Assembly: GCA_008711295.1 (NCBI GenBank) | Contig: VUYV01000120.1 | Span: 1,611,873-1,675,872 of the forward strand | Direction of reading: 5' to 3' | DNA: 64,000 nucleotides | Source: Anarhynchus alexandrinus | Lineage: Eukaryota > Chordata > Aves > Charadriiformes > Charadriidae | Part shown: positions 1 to 12,960 of the stretch, one piece after another | Layout: the number at the start of each line of letters is the position of its first letter | How positions within the stretch are numbered: position 1 is the first letter of the stretch | Position numbers and translations under genes: made by a program | The notes under the pieces: generated by a model | Database searches by the model: none | The model's input: only the letters and a program-made list of their open reading frames with translations | Told to the model about the DNA's origin: nothing

Positions 1-15
1 GTTATGTTGTTCCAG

Positions 16-295
16 ACGGGATTTTAAAAGATTTCCAAGTGGAAATGAAGGAAAGTTTTAATTTGGTAGTACAGTTCTTGTTGACGGACTTGGAAACAAT
101 GGGAAACTTTCACTTTGAAGAAGGCTTATCAAATAATCCGTGGTATACTTTTAAAGATACTTCAAACTAAAACTTGTTCCTTATGATTCCAACTTCATAA
201 TATTTAACAAAACAAATCTGTTACAAGGGTCTGGAGTATTTTGAAGCACCAATGCTCCACAGACTCCATTTGCAGATAGCTGACAAGAAAGGAAA
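16..295 (+). pseudogene. LRRC9: LRRC9 exon block a, two in-frame stops
   Basis: The block follows acceptor TTGTTCCAG (ends 15). Its frame contains QFLLTDLETMGNFHFEEG, matching a central non-LRR region of LRRC9 that lies upstream of the FDHDLVLPEY region. The same frame carries TAA at 168-170 and TAA at 198-200, then a weakly similar stretch around 252-290 (MLHRLHLQIADKK) at the spacing expected from the mammalian protein. The 3' boundary is approximate. Confidence 0.75.
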
Positions 296-3200
296 CATTC
301 TCTCCCCTCTCCTTCTCTTGGCAGTGTACTAAGCTGAAGCTTTGAGCCCACAAAGACTGATTTTGTTGTTGTTGCCTGTATTTTTTATTACCTATTTATG
401 AAGCCCTTGATTTTAAAAAAGGAAGATAAAAGAATAAGCAAGCTATCCAATTGCTTTTTAACAACAGTGATTATTATTATTCTAAGTTCCGACACAGCTT
501 TACTTGTAAAGAAGCATTAGAAGTTGCTTGCATAATCTTTGTGTGAATAACCTTGCCGCTCAGTTGAGGGGAGATTCAAATTCAGACTGTCAGTATTTCA
601 AGGACTGTTTTCTGCTTGAGTACTCCAAGCTTGTCCACCTCAGTTACGCCTTCTTTTTGCATTCAGGGATGTTTGTTAGAGCTGCAGGTAGTTCTGTACT
701 TACAGGTTCCATTTGAGGTTGTTTATAAATAGCATTCTGCTTACTTTTAATGCCACTTTCTTAAGCCAAGGATCTTTTTGTTTTGGCAAGAAGGAATTAA
801 TAAATGACTTGTGTAGGGACGAAAGCCAAACCAAAGGTTTTTGGATGAGTAATCTTAGCACAGAATCTTTTTGAGAAAGAGCAATATTTTTATTAGTTGC
901 AGTAAGGATTTTGAATGTTATATCATCTTCTTTTTTTAAGAAAACTTCCCATTGATTGAAAAACTGGAGAACCTACTGCATTTCTAGGTTGATTCTCTTT
1001 CTAAGGTGTCTGATTACCCCAAAATCTTTAAGAAATCTTCCATTACCAGATGGAAGTCCAGGAATCTTTTGTCTTCCTAGTCAGACAGAGAGAAAATTGC
1101 CACATATTTTTTAAGTGATTTGACTTGTATACCACAGGGAATAGGTGAGCTTCTGCCCCCAGGTTCCTGGCTGGCCAGTGGACTGTCTACTCTTTCTCAA
1201 GTTTGACTCTAGAAACTGTTGCAGGTTCTTGCAAACCACGCTCACTTTATTCACAATTGTGCTTAGTATAGTAGAACTGCTCATTTGCATAGTGAAGAAG
1301 GATTTAGACAAATTTTAAATATGACAGTGCAAATGGGGGGAAAGGAACACAATGAATCACATATGATTAGATACTGATGTTTGATACTTAACTTTGAATG
1401 CAGCATTTGAATAAAATAAGGTAAATTTATTTGTCTCTACCTGAGAGAATAAAGTTATAAGGAACTGAAACAGGCTAGAGGTATTGATTGTGATTCTTTC
1501 TTCTGAATAGGAAACAGAAGAAAATCATGGAGATAGCACTGAAAAATTCAGTGCAAAACAAGAAGAAAATTTTATTAACTTAGTGCTCTCCTGTGTGCAT
1601 TTCTGCACTCAGGTTTAGTTCTTGTTGTTATATAATTCAATCACGATTCTGTACCTGGGACTTCAGAGCATACAGTATCATAGGAGTGACAATAAATCAC
1701 ATCTTTAGAGTGCATAATAAAATTCTGAGGCTGAAATTTAAGAAGTTTCAAATATTTCTGTAAAAAGAAGTTTTCAGTGTAGCAGAATAAGTGCCTAAGT
1801 GTTAAGAGTTATTTAGTGTAGCATTGGGCTGTGAACAAAGTTAACTTTGTGATTGATTATAAGAACAGAAAAGTTTTGCATAGCATGAAATAATTTAGGA
1901 TTATTAAGAAGTTTTACCCAGATAGAGGTGACTTGAAGTTCTCCAAAGTCCCTATGCTTGGTGTTTCTATGACTGGTTGTTGGACTTCAGAGATCCATAC
2001 CAGGCATGAGAATCAGTTCAGATTTTTTTATATCTGGGTCTTACCTCATCTGTTCCTAATATGTTGTGAAAACAGAGTAAATATTGTTATGAATGGCCAC
2101 ATTTCTGAAAGTGGAAAGCAGCAGTAGATGAACAATGCAGAAACAAAACAAGGCCCACACAGATGTATATGCATCTGTATTTCATTTGTATTACAGGAAA
2201 GTATGTACATATGTCAGGACAGTCACAAGGTGGATTTGTATCCATGCAGGTAAGTCCCAAGTTTTTCTGGGTAAGTCTCAACTTTGAGATTTGTGTGATT
2301 GTACTCATTTATTTCACTGCCATCCAAGAATCATGTTGAGACTTGTGATGCAGCCGTGATCTTTGTCATAAGCACTGGGAAACATCTGCCCAAAGCAGCT
2401 TGTAGCACTGTGTTACCAGTGGAACAATGGTCTTAGGACACCCAGTTGCCCACTTGTAACTATGAGACAGAACTCCTGTTGAATCCATTTCATTCTTTGC
2501 ATACTGAGCAGTTTGCTGACTTGATACTGTGTGACTGTATTGTTATCATTTTTGGTACAGTTAATACAGTGCTTTTCATCTTTTTATGTGCATTTACTAT
2601 GTTTATATGTATATGAAAGTTTATTTCATACATATAAATGTATGTGTGCTTTCTGCTTGTAGGAATCAGAGCTGAGAGCTTGAAGGGAGCTGGAAGACCT
2701 TTTCAATCTTGAAAGCAAAATCTTATCTGCCTGAGAGACAGCAGGTGCCCTCTGAGCTCAGGACATTTTAGCTGCTAAGATCAAAAAAGTTTCCGTGGGA
2801 TTCAAAGCGTGCCCATTCTGAGATGCAGTACTTCAGTTAATAGCATAACATGGCTCAGCATGTTTTGAAGGGGGATGTGGGATTAGGTGGGTTTTTGTTT
2901 GCTTGGGAGTTTGGGGGATGGGGTATGGTTTGACCCAGAAACAGCATAGCCACAAGAACATTCAGAGGTGGGCAGAGATGATCTTGTGGATTGTACCACT
3001 TACAGTTTTTCTTCCTATAAGGCATTAGCTAAAATTTTCCCCCATAGCTGAGCTTCTATTCCATTCCAGTACAGCATGAAACAGATTTGTTCACCCTTGG
3101 CTATTCTTCACAAAATGTTGGAAACACAAAATGACCCTCACTCTTATAGCTTTACCTGAAATTATTTGAGGTAGGAATCTGTATCAGACTACCTACTTCC

Positions 3201-4069
3201 AGCACTTTCTTTTTGGCCCATGGGGAAGTCAGATTGGCACAGCTAATGATTTTAGGAGCTCTTTTCATATTAACTGGAGAGGACAAAATTTTTCAGGAAG
3301 CTCCTCAATGCACTCTGTATCATGCTGGTAGGATATCCTCCAGCTTGTATGAAGAACTGTCTTCATCATATTAGCTCCTACTATGGATTAGTCAGATCAG
3401 CTCCATTCATAGGTATTAAAGCCCATTCCAGTTCATGGTAGGCAATTTATGCATCTTCCCTGAGAAGCAGCTATCAGCCCAGTACTGTTCTTAAATTGAA
3501 ACCTCATGGTGTGATGCTCATTTTGGCAGAGAAGTCCAGCGATAATTAATGAAATCCTCACACTAACCTGCTGGCACTCAAACTACAGTGTTGTAAATCA
3601 CCAGAAATTACATCCTTATGAAAAAATACATTTCAAGAAGAAAATAAGTTATCAACAGTTTTGTAGTATTTGTAGGGGGTTCTGGATCTGCTGTCAACAT
3701 ATATTGTACTATTCTCTTTCCTCTCCTGCTTTTGCTACCTTCCTGCTAAGGATCTTCAGCAAAGACAAGAGTTGTGGTTCCAGAGGCAAAGAAATAGATA
3801 TTTTAATTTATTTTTTTTATGTAATACAGGACATGGAGACTACTCTTACTGATTATAAAAAGGTAGGAAAAAAATGTCTTGCAAGTGATCTCATGATTAC
3901 TGTGAACATCAGTGTTATAGAATTTGTGTTAATTATAGTCTGTTATACTTAGTAAATATTGTGCAATATATAAACTTTATATGGTCAGAATGTTTATTCA
4001 TGTCTTTTGCCTGCTTTTGCAACAGCATAATGAAAACCTGGAATCTTTCCTTTTTTCTTCTCTTTGTAG
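296..4069 (+). other. LRRC9 intron, no other gene
   Basis: AT-rich sequence without a convincing coding frame. A possible 34-nt relic lies at 3830-3863 (see findings). I see no repeat family I can name. Confidence 0.5.
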
Positions 4070-4169
4070 TTTCTTAATAAGAAAAGACGGAATCTCTCTT
4101 ACATATGCAACTCTGAATAGCCAGTTAAAGAAAAGCAGCTGCTACAAATGCTGGAGGATGGTTACCAAG
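4070..4169 (+). pseudogene. LRRC9: LRRC9 exon block b, in-frame TAG
   Basis: The acceptor is TTCTCTTTGTAG (ends 4069). In frame from the first base it encodes a block ending KEKQLLQMLEDGYQG, matching the KKKHLLQILEKGF segment of LRRC9. The residues before it (LSYICNSE) also line up without gaps. TAG at 4118-4120 interrupts the frame. The likely donor is CAAG/GTCTGA at 4170, which is weak. Confidence 0.65.
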
Positions 4170-6820
4170 GTCTGAAAGTGCATACAGTGTGCTACATTGT
4201 GGATAGAAGAATGCTGTTGTTTAGTAAAGGATAGCACGGACGAGAGGAGGCAGAAAAGTGCTGCTCTCTTTTTCTCCCCCTTTCATCATTTTTGTATTTA
4301 TCTTTCTTCTTTCTTCTTCTATCCTCATTATATTTCTTCATGTTACCTCTGCTTCATTCTTCATGTCTTTCTGCCATCTGTGGCAAAGGCATGATTAGTG
4401 CTTTCCAGTTTTTCTCATCATCTTCTTTCCTGTCCTTGCCCTTTCTCTTTTCGTTGCAAATTGTCTCTTCTCACTTACCGCTTCTCATCAGTGCTCCCAC
4501 TAGAGTTTGTGGGGACTGATGCAGTACTAGTTTAGAAGTCTTCACAGTAACAGCTGCAGCATCTGTATTTGCTGCCTGTGGAACAGATTGGCTCAGTGGT
4601 TTCTTCAGCCATTTGTTTTATAATTCTGATTTGTATTTGTTTGAACACAATATTATTTTGCTATTATTTTGTTCTTCCTACCAGTGCTCGCACAAAACAT
4701 AACATGGGTTTTCAGTTCTTTCAGTCTTAGATGTAGTAATATAGCATCCCAGGCCATAGCTTGCAAGCCTCGTCTTAACTCTAAATCACTGCCTCCTTTG
4801 TCCTTAATCCTAAATTTAATCCTGGTCCATTTATCTCCGGTATGTCCAGATACCTATCCCTAAATGTAGAGTCCCTCTAGCATGGATCCTATTTGTCAGA
4901 CCACCCATAACCCTAGAAATTGTCAGTCCTGTCCCAATGACCACTTCCATCTCCAAACTATAAAATAGCCAGACAGATGGAATATATTATTTCATACTGA
5001 GTAAGAAATTATGAATAGAAGTATTTTCACAGACTCACAGAATGGCTGAGGCTGGAAGGGGCCTCTGGAGTTCACCTTGCCCAACCTACCTGATCAAGCA
5101 GGGTCACTTACAGCAGGCTGCGCAGGACCATGAATGTCTCCAAGGATGGAGACATATCAAGTTAGGAAATTTTCATTCTGACTTATAAAGGAAAAGAATA
5201 GAGAGTAGAAAAATTAATTCAGAGCAACTCTTCTATAGTCCCCATTGCTCTCCTTTTATTCTTTCCAAGTTTTTGCACACCTGCCTTTCTCTTTTTGCTC
5301 TGAGAAAAGTTCAGATTTTTGGGTGACAAGATTGTATCTTCAAATACAGTATCTATTGTCCTGTTTTGCTTTATTATTGTTTATATCATGCTAGTTTGCA
5401 GAGGCCCCACTGAGATTCCTTTTTGTGGTGTTAAATTATATATAAGCATATGGGGGGTCTCTGTCCCACAGAGCTAGCAGTCTGATTTTCTTGTCTGTAT
5501 CTCTCATTCTGTTGGAATAATGACACCATAAACTATTTTCTTGTTCATTATTCTTTGCTTTCCCTGCCTGCCATCCCTTATGATAATTCATGGATGAATT
5601 TTCAGGCTGCTTAAATTTGTTTACATTTGTTTACGTGGTCTAAGTCAAATAAAGATACTTGGAACTTGCTTTAATCTTTGCAGCAGTCTGACAGAAAAAA
5701 AAAAAAAGCTCTTTGTCTCTGTAACAGTCTAAGCATATGCGAATGTCCCAGAACAGAGTTTCTGAAACAATAAGTAAGCTAAGGCAGAAGGCAAAACCAG
5801 CAGTGATCTGAGAAGTTGTTCAAGCATGATAATTCAAAGTTTGGAAAGATGTAAAATATTTGCTGGATGGCTTGTTTTAATTGCTGTTACAGAAGGGATA
5901 TTTTGTAAATACTGTAGATGGCCATGAGATGGCATATGCAGCCTTGAAAGGAGCTCTGAAACTTTGCTGAAATCTGTCCCAGTGGTATTCTATGTATTAG
6001 GAAGCCCCACAAAGGGCTTGGGCTGCTGGGAGTAATTCCCAGACAGGAGTTTGAAGCATCTATGAGAGATGTTCTCATGTGAGAATTAATTAGATGAGTG
6101 AGGAAAGGCACAAATACATTGGGTCAATCCGTGTCTAGGACAGGGCATGGGAGGGAAAAATGCCAGTAATGCTGTGTGACTGTCATTGCAGTGGCTTAGG
6201 AATCATCACATTTCAATCAAATTTGAAAAAGGTATAGAAGAGGGTAATTAAGTATTTATGATTTTTGTAGAAATCTGGCTTAACCTAAATAGAGACACCT
6301 CTCCTCCCTCTCCTCCTCCCCACAAAGAAAAGAGACATTTCTAGGGTTTGCTTAGCATCGGCCAACAGGGCAGTCAGCATGGATTGCTGACAAATTTGTC
6401 AGTGTATATAGAGCTTGAGACTAGCCACTGCACATACTACCTTCTGCTTGGCATTGGTGTCATAGGGAGCTTGGGGAAGCTGGGTTTACTGCAATACGGA
6501 AGAAAGAGGTTGGAGAACACAAGTCCAAATGATACCTGGCCTCACAGGTTCCACTCTTTATGAAATCAATTGTATTTCTGATTTCACTGGCTTTAAAATT
6601 AGCTGGCTACAAATGTTAGATTTCACAGTGCAATCTTTTTTGCCAAAGTATATTTGTTTCATAGAAAACGTAAAACCAGAATCATTATATATATTAAAAG
6701 TACATAATTTTATCAATATGTATTACATACATATTAGAGTGTTCATTTGCCAGCCCAAGATCTAGCCTGCTTGTTACTACATTAAGCACAACTGTTGAAT
6801 TATCCTGTCTGCGCCCCCAG
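4170..6820 (+). other. LRRC9 intron with CR1 fragment
   Basis: AT-rich intronic DNA with pyrimidine-rich stretches (4265-4460), a degraded CR1 3' end (5031-5153) and a short poly-A (5695-5707). The family segment between blocks b and c (about 50 residues) was not recognised here. Confidence 0.5.
5031..5153 (-). mobile_element. CR1 LINE 3' fragment
   Basis: TCACAGAATGGCTGAGG followed by CTGGAAGGGGCCTCTGGAG and AGCAGGGTCACTTACAGCAGG is the reverse complement of a CR1 3' untranslated end. It is truncated and internally deleted, with the 3' end on the left. Confidence 0.85.
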
Positions 6821-6985
6821 GCTAGAATTAGAAGTATTCAGTGTCATTTCTCCTCACTTAGGGAAAGTGATAATTGTAAAAGTTTTCCATGGCTGCAGTG
6901 CTCCAGCAAGGTGCAATGAATCCCATCTATCAAGTCAACTACCCAGAAGCTAATTCAGTATTCAGGCCATAGAAATGCCTAGAAA
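6821..6985 (+). pseudogene. LRRC9: LRRC9 exon block c, frameshift and TAG
   Basis: The acceptor is GTCTGCGCCCCCAG (ends 6820). The first part reads VIIVKVFHG, then ARCNES, in one frame. From about 6933 the match moves to another frame and reads VNYPEANSVFRP. Both parts are adjacent in the LRRC9 protein (KVF-G-S then NYP--NSVF-P), so an indel of 1 or 2 nt is implied. TAG at 6970-6972 follows where the family has a basic residue. The donor GTGATG after 6985 gives the phase needed by the next block. Confidence 0.75.
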
Positions 6986-7981
6986 GTGATGTATCTACTT
7001 CTGGCAATGGTATGTATGTGTAGTCACTTGTTAACATAAAGTTAAGGTTAAATTAATATTTGTATTCTAAACTCATCTTTGACTTTAGTTTGTGTCAAGA
7101 AGTTTCATTCATCAGAACATAGTCTGTGCTCAGCTGAAGTACATTTTTTCAAAGACAAAAGCAAGCAAGAAGAATAGATATATCTTTGAATAGATATTTG
7201 TGCTTATTTTGTTCACAGAGTGTGAGCTGTGCTATGCTGCTATTTAGCTATTAGTCCACACTAGAAGTAGCTTACTTCATGCAGTTTCATACCCAGTCTT
7301 CATACAGCGGGACTGAGTGAGTGTTGCAAAGGGCAATATTCATATACCACAAAGGAAATCTTCACCCTTAAATACCACAGCCTTTATCTGTAAGCAAAAT
7401 AATAATGAATACTGCTGCGAAATATACTGTTATAGGTAACCAGATTAAATCTCTATATCATATGTATCCTCTGAGTGACAGATTCTGCCTTACCCTATTT
7501 TTTTTTTGCAAGAGAGCAGAGTGGAAATTGAGTAATAATTTTACCTGTTCACTCTGATATACCCTTCAAACTTTCAGATGCTAACAGGGAGCAACATCTG
7601 TCTCTTTATAAAGGAACTGGGATTGTTTCTGGTTTCTTAGAAGGAAGGAAGGAAATTAAAGCTAATTTGGAAGGTAATAACACTATAATATGATGGAGTA
7701 GTTTTGGACAGTGCAACAATGAAAGCACTGCAAGAGACCTGTCCGTGCTCTGAGGATCTAAGCTAGGCTTTGGCAGGCCGTGATCTTCATGCTGGAATCT
7801 GACAGTTGCTTATTCTACATAGGGTATTAGATAGCCAAGTTAAACTCCTTTATTAGCCTGTGTGAGTCTGTATGGCAAAGAAAGGCAGAAAGGAATGAAA
7901 CTGATGCATCTTCATGGAAGGAGATACCTTCGACTTATTAACATTCTGAAATTGATACCAAACTTAGCTAAAAACCAATAG

Positions 7982-8131
<150 letters not shown>

Positions 8132-9108
8132 TGAACTTTGTTTTTCCTACTGATATTAGAAGGCAAGCTTTGGATTTCACAGATCAAGAGGAAAAAAAAC
8201 AGGTAGGTAAAATTAAATTCTGTTCTACCAACGTGACCTAAGAAGCCCAGGTTTAAGGTTGATTCTCTTCTGTCCTTTCTGTCAGAAACAGATAAAACTT
8301 CTGTGGAAGTCAGTGAGAAACTTTCCAGTCATTGTAGTGAGATTTGGAAGAGGCTTTTATTTTGTACTTGTAAAAAGCATAGCAAAGAAAGCAAAGATGC
8401 TGTAAGTTTCAACAGATTAAATGAAATGCAGCATAAAACTGTCCTCTCTCACCAAGAACTACTTTCTCTGAGGTACTATGCAAAGTAAAACTTACAGTAT
8501 TGACTGTGCAAAGGATCTTTTTTTCATGGGGTCTTGCAGGAGCAAATGATCTTTAGTTGTTTGATTTAAATTGTGACATGTGCGGCTTTGAAAAAAAGAA
8601 AATATATTTTATTCTCAGCTGGTATTCTGAACAAGTTTTTCCTTGACTCCTTCTATTCATTTTTACAAGTATATGATGCTGCTGCACCACTCATCTAACT
8701 TCATAACTTGTTGCCAAGGTAGAAAGGCTCATTCCAGACTCTGAGTTACTCTGTTAGAAAAAAAGAGAGTATGGGGAAGTGGGGTGTTCAGAGTCAAATT
8801 TACCGATGACTCAGGTCTGCCAGGTCCCATGGTCCAGTATTAGGCTGCTCTACTGTGATTCTTGGACTTTGGGAATTTCAGCACATAGGTGTACTTCTTT
8901 GGACTCTAGCCAGAGTTCTCTATGGTACACAGCAACCCATACAAGCAAAAATGTTATGCAACGCTTTGATTATGAGGCAATTAAACCCAGTTTCTAGCAG
9001 ATCTGTGTTATAGAAGGATGATTTCCTGACTTGATTGCTATTAATTTCCTAACCGAACTTCTCTCATTTTATGCTCAGTTTTTAATTTATTATTTAATTA
9101 AAAATTAG

Positions 9109-9379
9109 AAAGCTTACAAATTTCAAATGCCTTTTATTTTTCTGTTTTCTACATGCAATATAATTGTGGAAGAGGGAAAGAGAAGCACAGAAAGATTTAT
9201 TTTGTCTTATTATTTACAACATGATGATGAAGGTTTGAACATGGAACCGACAGTAAAGGTCAGGCCTCAGATTGCTTGCTTAAATGAAAAACCTCAGTCT
9301 TTTCAGTGGCTAAGGCCAATATTTAGTCAGATTCAGCTGAGGTATTGCTGTCAAATTTTCAGTAAAATAAATGTATTAT
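9109..9379 (+). pseudogene. LRRC9: LRRC9 exon block e, intact frame
   Basis: The frame is open for 90 codons and contains the hallmark LNMEPTVKVRPQI and, upstream, NIIVEEGK, both collinear with LRRC9. The acceptor (AAAAATTAG, ends 9108) has a poor pyrimidine tract, and the first residues are not conserved, so the true start may lie a few codons downstream. The donor TAT/GTAATT after 9379 gives phase 1, which fits block f. Confidence 0.8.
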
Positions 9380-10552
9380 GTAATTATTAGTTATTCAGCT
9401 GGGCCCATGACCTAAACCAAATACAAAAGTTAAAAACTAATGTTTCCATTTGGGCTTGATGCTGATGTTGCTTACATTCACTTAACATCACTAGAACTTG
9501 TGTTCCTCTGCCTATCAGTTATTACACAATGTGAATGACAATTATTGGGCTGAATCCTAATTAGTTTTCCTATTGTGTAAAGGACACGTAATTTCAATGA
9601 AAAAAAGTTTAAGAATGCATCTGAGAGTAGGACATGACCTAAATTATTAGTCTTTTCTTTGAATTTAATGAAAAACATGATTTCACGCCATTATGCCAGT
9701 TGTTCTTGAAAAGATATTTTTTTTGTTAGATTTGACGTCACAAGAACATAGCCTGGGGAAAAAAAACACATCAAAACTGTAGCAGGCTACAGGTTTTAGC
9801 TTCAGAAATGTGTATTGTTATAATAGCTGCACAGAAAAATGCTTATTTGGGTGGACATTTATATGCATAATTCTGACATTGAATTCATATGCAAAACTAT
9901 TGTGTGGCACCTTCATTAGCTGCCTTTTCTGAGGAAGTAGCCCTGCTAAATACCTGATACATAAAACTGTGAAATAGTTTCTGAACTGTTCCATTTTTAA
10001 CTCGTTTGTGAATGGTGTTATTTGTTATACTTGATGGTTATGTTTTCAATCCCCCCCCTTTTCTTTTTTACAGTTTCAAATAAACTTTTTTTTTTCTGAA
10101 GCTTATTTACAGGCAATTGTAAGAAAGAGGAGAATAACAATTCTCTTCTTTTACCAGAGTGCCATCTTTCCAGTGATCTGTGTTTGCAGTGAGATACTAG
10201 CAATTCTCTTCTGACTTTGCCTTTTCCTGCTGCCTGGCTGCTTGACTCCACTCTTCCCACACTGCTTGCTCATAATGGAAGAGTTTTCAGTTCCTTATTG
10301 TTGGCAGCATCTGTTCCCTTCTCTTGTGAACTGATTGACTGTCTGACTCCCCATCTTACCCAGGTCACTTTTATTTCAGGGAGAAGTTGGAGAATAAAGT
10401 CTTCAAATAAGTGAAAGAGTCATCATAGCCTTTGTTGTCTTTTCACTATTTCATGTTGGTTTGGATTCATATTTTATGGGGGTTTTATGGTTTACCAGTA
10501 GGATAGTATTTGTATTTGCACTCCATCAGTTGAAGCTTTTTTCATTTTAAAG

Positions 10553-10647
10553 GCAGCACGCTGCAGGACATCTCTAGACTTAAAAACACTTCAAAGCTTA
10601 TCATCGGCTTTAATGAATTTACTTCCTTAAATAATATTTATGACCTG
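10553..10647 (+). pseudogene. LRRC9: LRRC9 exon block f, leucine-rich repeat, intact
   Basis: Acceptor TTCATTTTAAAG, donor CTG/GTGAGA. The frame reads LQDISRLKNTSKL then GFNEFTSLNNIYDL, a leucine-rich repeat matching KL-DLSKL and SFNEFTCLDD in the family. Entry in phase 1 and exit in phase 0 agree with blocks e and g. Confidence 0.85.
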
Positions 10648-11099
10648 GTGAGAAATTAAGCTCTAATTCTTTTTTTTTTAAGGAACATTTAATAGCATAA
10701 ATATTCTTGCATTGTGAGGTGTGCCCACAAGACAGGATTGGGCCAGGATGTACACAGGGGAACAGAATGAGGGACTAAATTAAGATTACGAATACTGTGA
10801 GATATTATTGGCAGCCCACAGTTTTGATGCCTGTTGATGTTGTCTCCAATTTGAATCACAATATTACAGTGGTATCACTTTATCACCCAGACCTTTACAA
10901 TGGTCATTTCCTTTTAACAAAACTAACATGTCTGAGACACACTAGGTCTCCTTCAACAGACCCAATACTGAGCACTGATCCAGGCGCTGGATCCAATTAA
11001 GTCTATTTAAAGATTAAATGTGTCTGATTACTTTAACCAAAGTTTCTTTTGCAATGCTTTTGGCCATACAACTATTTTCAAACCTGCATTGTCTTGCAG

Positions 11100-11291
11100 C
11101 CCAACTGGGAATATTTTGATGTGAGCCATAACTATGCGATCACTTTTGAAGGCATTAGAGGATTAAGCAAACTGCAGTTCTTCAACCTGAGCTGCAGCCA
11201 GGTGAAAAAGTCCAGGGAAGATATAAACATCTTACATAAAGACACCCCCAACATAGTCAATCTTGACATCACACACAACCCATGGCATAAG
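11100..11291 (+). pseudogene. LRRC9: LRRC9 exon block g, leucine-rich repeat, donor lost
   Basis: Acceptor TGCATTGTCTTGCAG. The frame is open for 64 codons and reads NWEYFDVSHNYAITFEG, then GLSKLQFFNLS, then DITHNPWHK, two leucine-rich repeats with the LDxxHNPW cap of the family. The expected end is after HNPWHK, but the next bases are ATATAT instead of GTATAT, so the donor looks destroyed by a G-to-A change. Reading on gives six codons and TGA. Confidence 0.85.
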
Positions 11292-12822
11292 ATATATATC
11301 AGCAGTTGAAATTCCTGGGAAAGCATTCTAACCATGACCACAGTTATAAAGGCTTAAAATCTGGTCCTGCACCTTATTAATTCTAAGGGCCTTGCAATGG
11401 AAGAAGCCTTACGATCATGTTATGACATCTTTGTTCTCACAGGGCCTTCGCTTCTTTTTGTAGTCACAGCCTAACCAAGTGAATAAGCTCTGTGGCATTT
11501 TTGCTCAGAGACATCTCTGAGGCATAATTCCTTTATTTTTGCCTCCCTTAACAATTAAATTTATTGGTGGCCTGTGCCAGATATCAAAAACCAAGCCCTG
11601 GCTTTAATTTTGCTGTCTCAGCTGCACTGAATAAGAGGTGGGAGCAGAGACAGTTCCTAGCCTTGGGGCTGTGCGTATACACTGCTAGTCTGTCTGTTAC
11701 TGCATGTATCTGTCTGCAGCAGCACAGCTGTGTTGGCAGGAGCTCTGGCGAGAAAGCCAATACTCAGCCCTTTTACTGACTCTCATTCATTCCTATTGCC
11801 CAACCAGCTTCTGGAACAAATATTTCTCTCTATTCTTTATTCCCTTTGAATCAGTATATCTTAAAATTATGTAAAGTGCTCAGTCAGAATCAGCAGAATT
11901 AAACCTTACAAATTTGAGACATTGAAAGTCTCTTTAAAAATCTTTTTTAATGATCATTTAACACTAAATTTAATATTTTGTACAAGTCAAAGTCAGGCAA
12001 ACAGAGTACTATCTGAATAGAATACCTCTCTCAAATAATTTGAACAACAAACCAACACAGGAAACAGAACTCCATTAGGGCACCCAGGAAGCATCCAAAA
12101 ATATGCTGCCTTGTCTATTTGGCCTGTCAGTTAAGATTCAGTGAATCTTTTCAAAACATGCTAAGATATAAAAAGAAATAATAAGAGCTACCAGTTCTGG
12201 TCTCTGGTTCTTTGTTGTTATTACTTATGTTTTTATTAGATTAAACTTTTAACTTTGTTGTGTTCTTTGCCATCAGCTCTGTGTGTCAACGTGGTAACTC
12301 TTGAGTATTACACATCGCTAAATCTGTGCCTCTCCAGAGTTCCTTAAGCATCCGACCATAATGTCTAGGTAGTTCAGTTCAGAGCAAAGCAGAAAATCCT
12401 TATTGCTCTCAGAGGATGTTATGCCATCTAGCTCATAAATTATGATCACAACACAGTCACAGTGAAACTATGTCTGCTCACATGCTGAATAAGATCATGT
12501 TTTCTGAAAAAAAAAAAAAAGGATAAATATCTTCACAAAAAAACGGACTATAGTTAATACAGAGCATTTTAATGAGGTCTACGTTCACTGTTTCATGTAC
12601 TGAAAACTCTAAAAGCTTGGTATGTACAAGATCTATAGGAGTCTTGAAACTATTAAACTTATTAGAACTATGAATTATTATGTCTATTAATATATCATCT
12701 TCCCTTTCCAAGAATAGCAGGATTTTTATGCCATTTCTACTGTATGCTAAGCAGTGAAGTATATACGCTGAATCTAATTATATTATATAATTAACACAGT
12801 GTTTTCTTTTTTTTTTCCTTAG

Positions 12823-12960
12823 GTGTCTCTGTTAGAATATTCTAGGACTTATGAAGAAAAAACTCCCCTTCTCAGTGTATTTCCTTGCACTCAAATTCTG
12901 TCTCAAATTTGCAAGAACAAGGTGGATTTGCAGATGCATCGTAATAACTGTTATTCAGTG
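12823..12960 (+). pseudogene. LRRC9: LRRC9 exon block h, intact
   Basis: A strong acceptor (TTTTTTTTCCTTAG, ends 12822) is followed by 46 open codons containing SLLEYSR, ILSQICK and NNCYSV, matching SLLRHSS, ILTQVSK and GNCYLK in order. The donor is GTG/GTAGGG. The family segment between blocks g and h (about 40 residues) was not found in 11310-12822. Confidence 0.8.
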
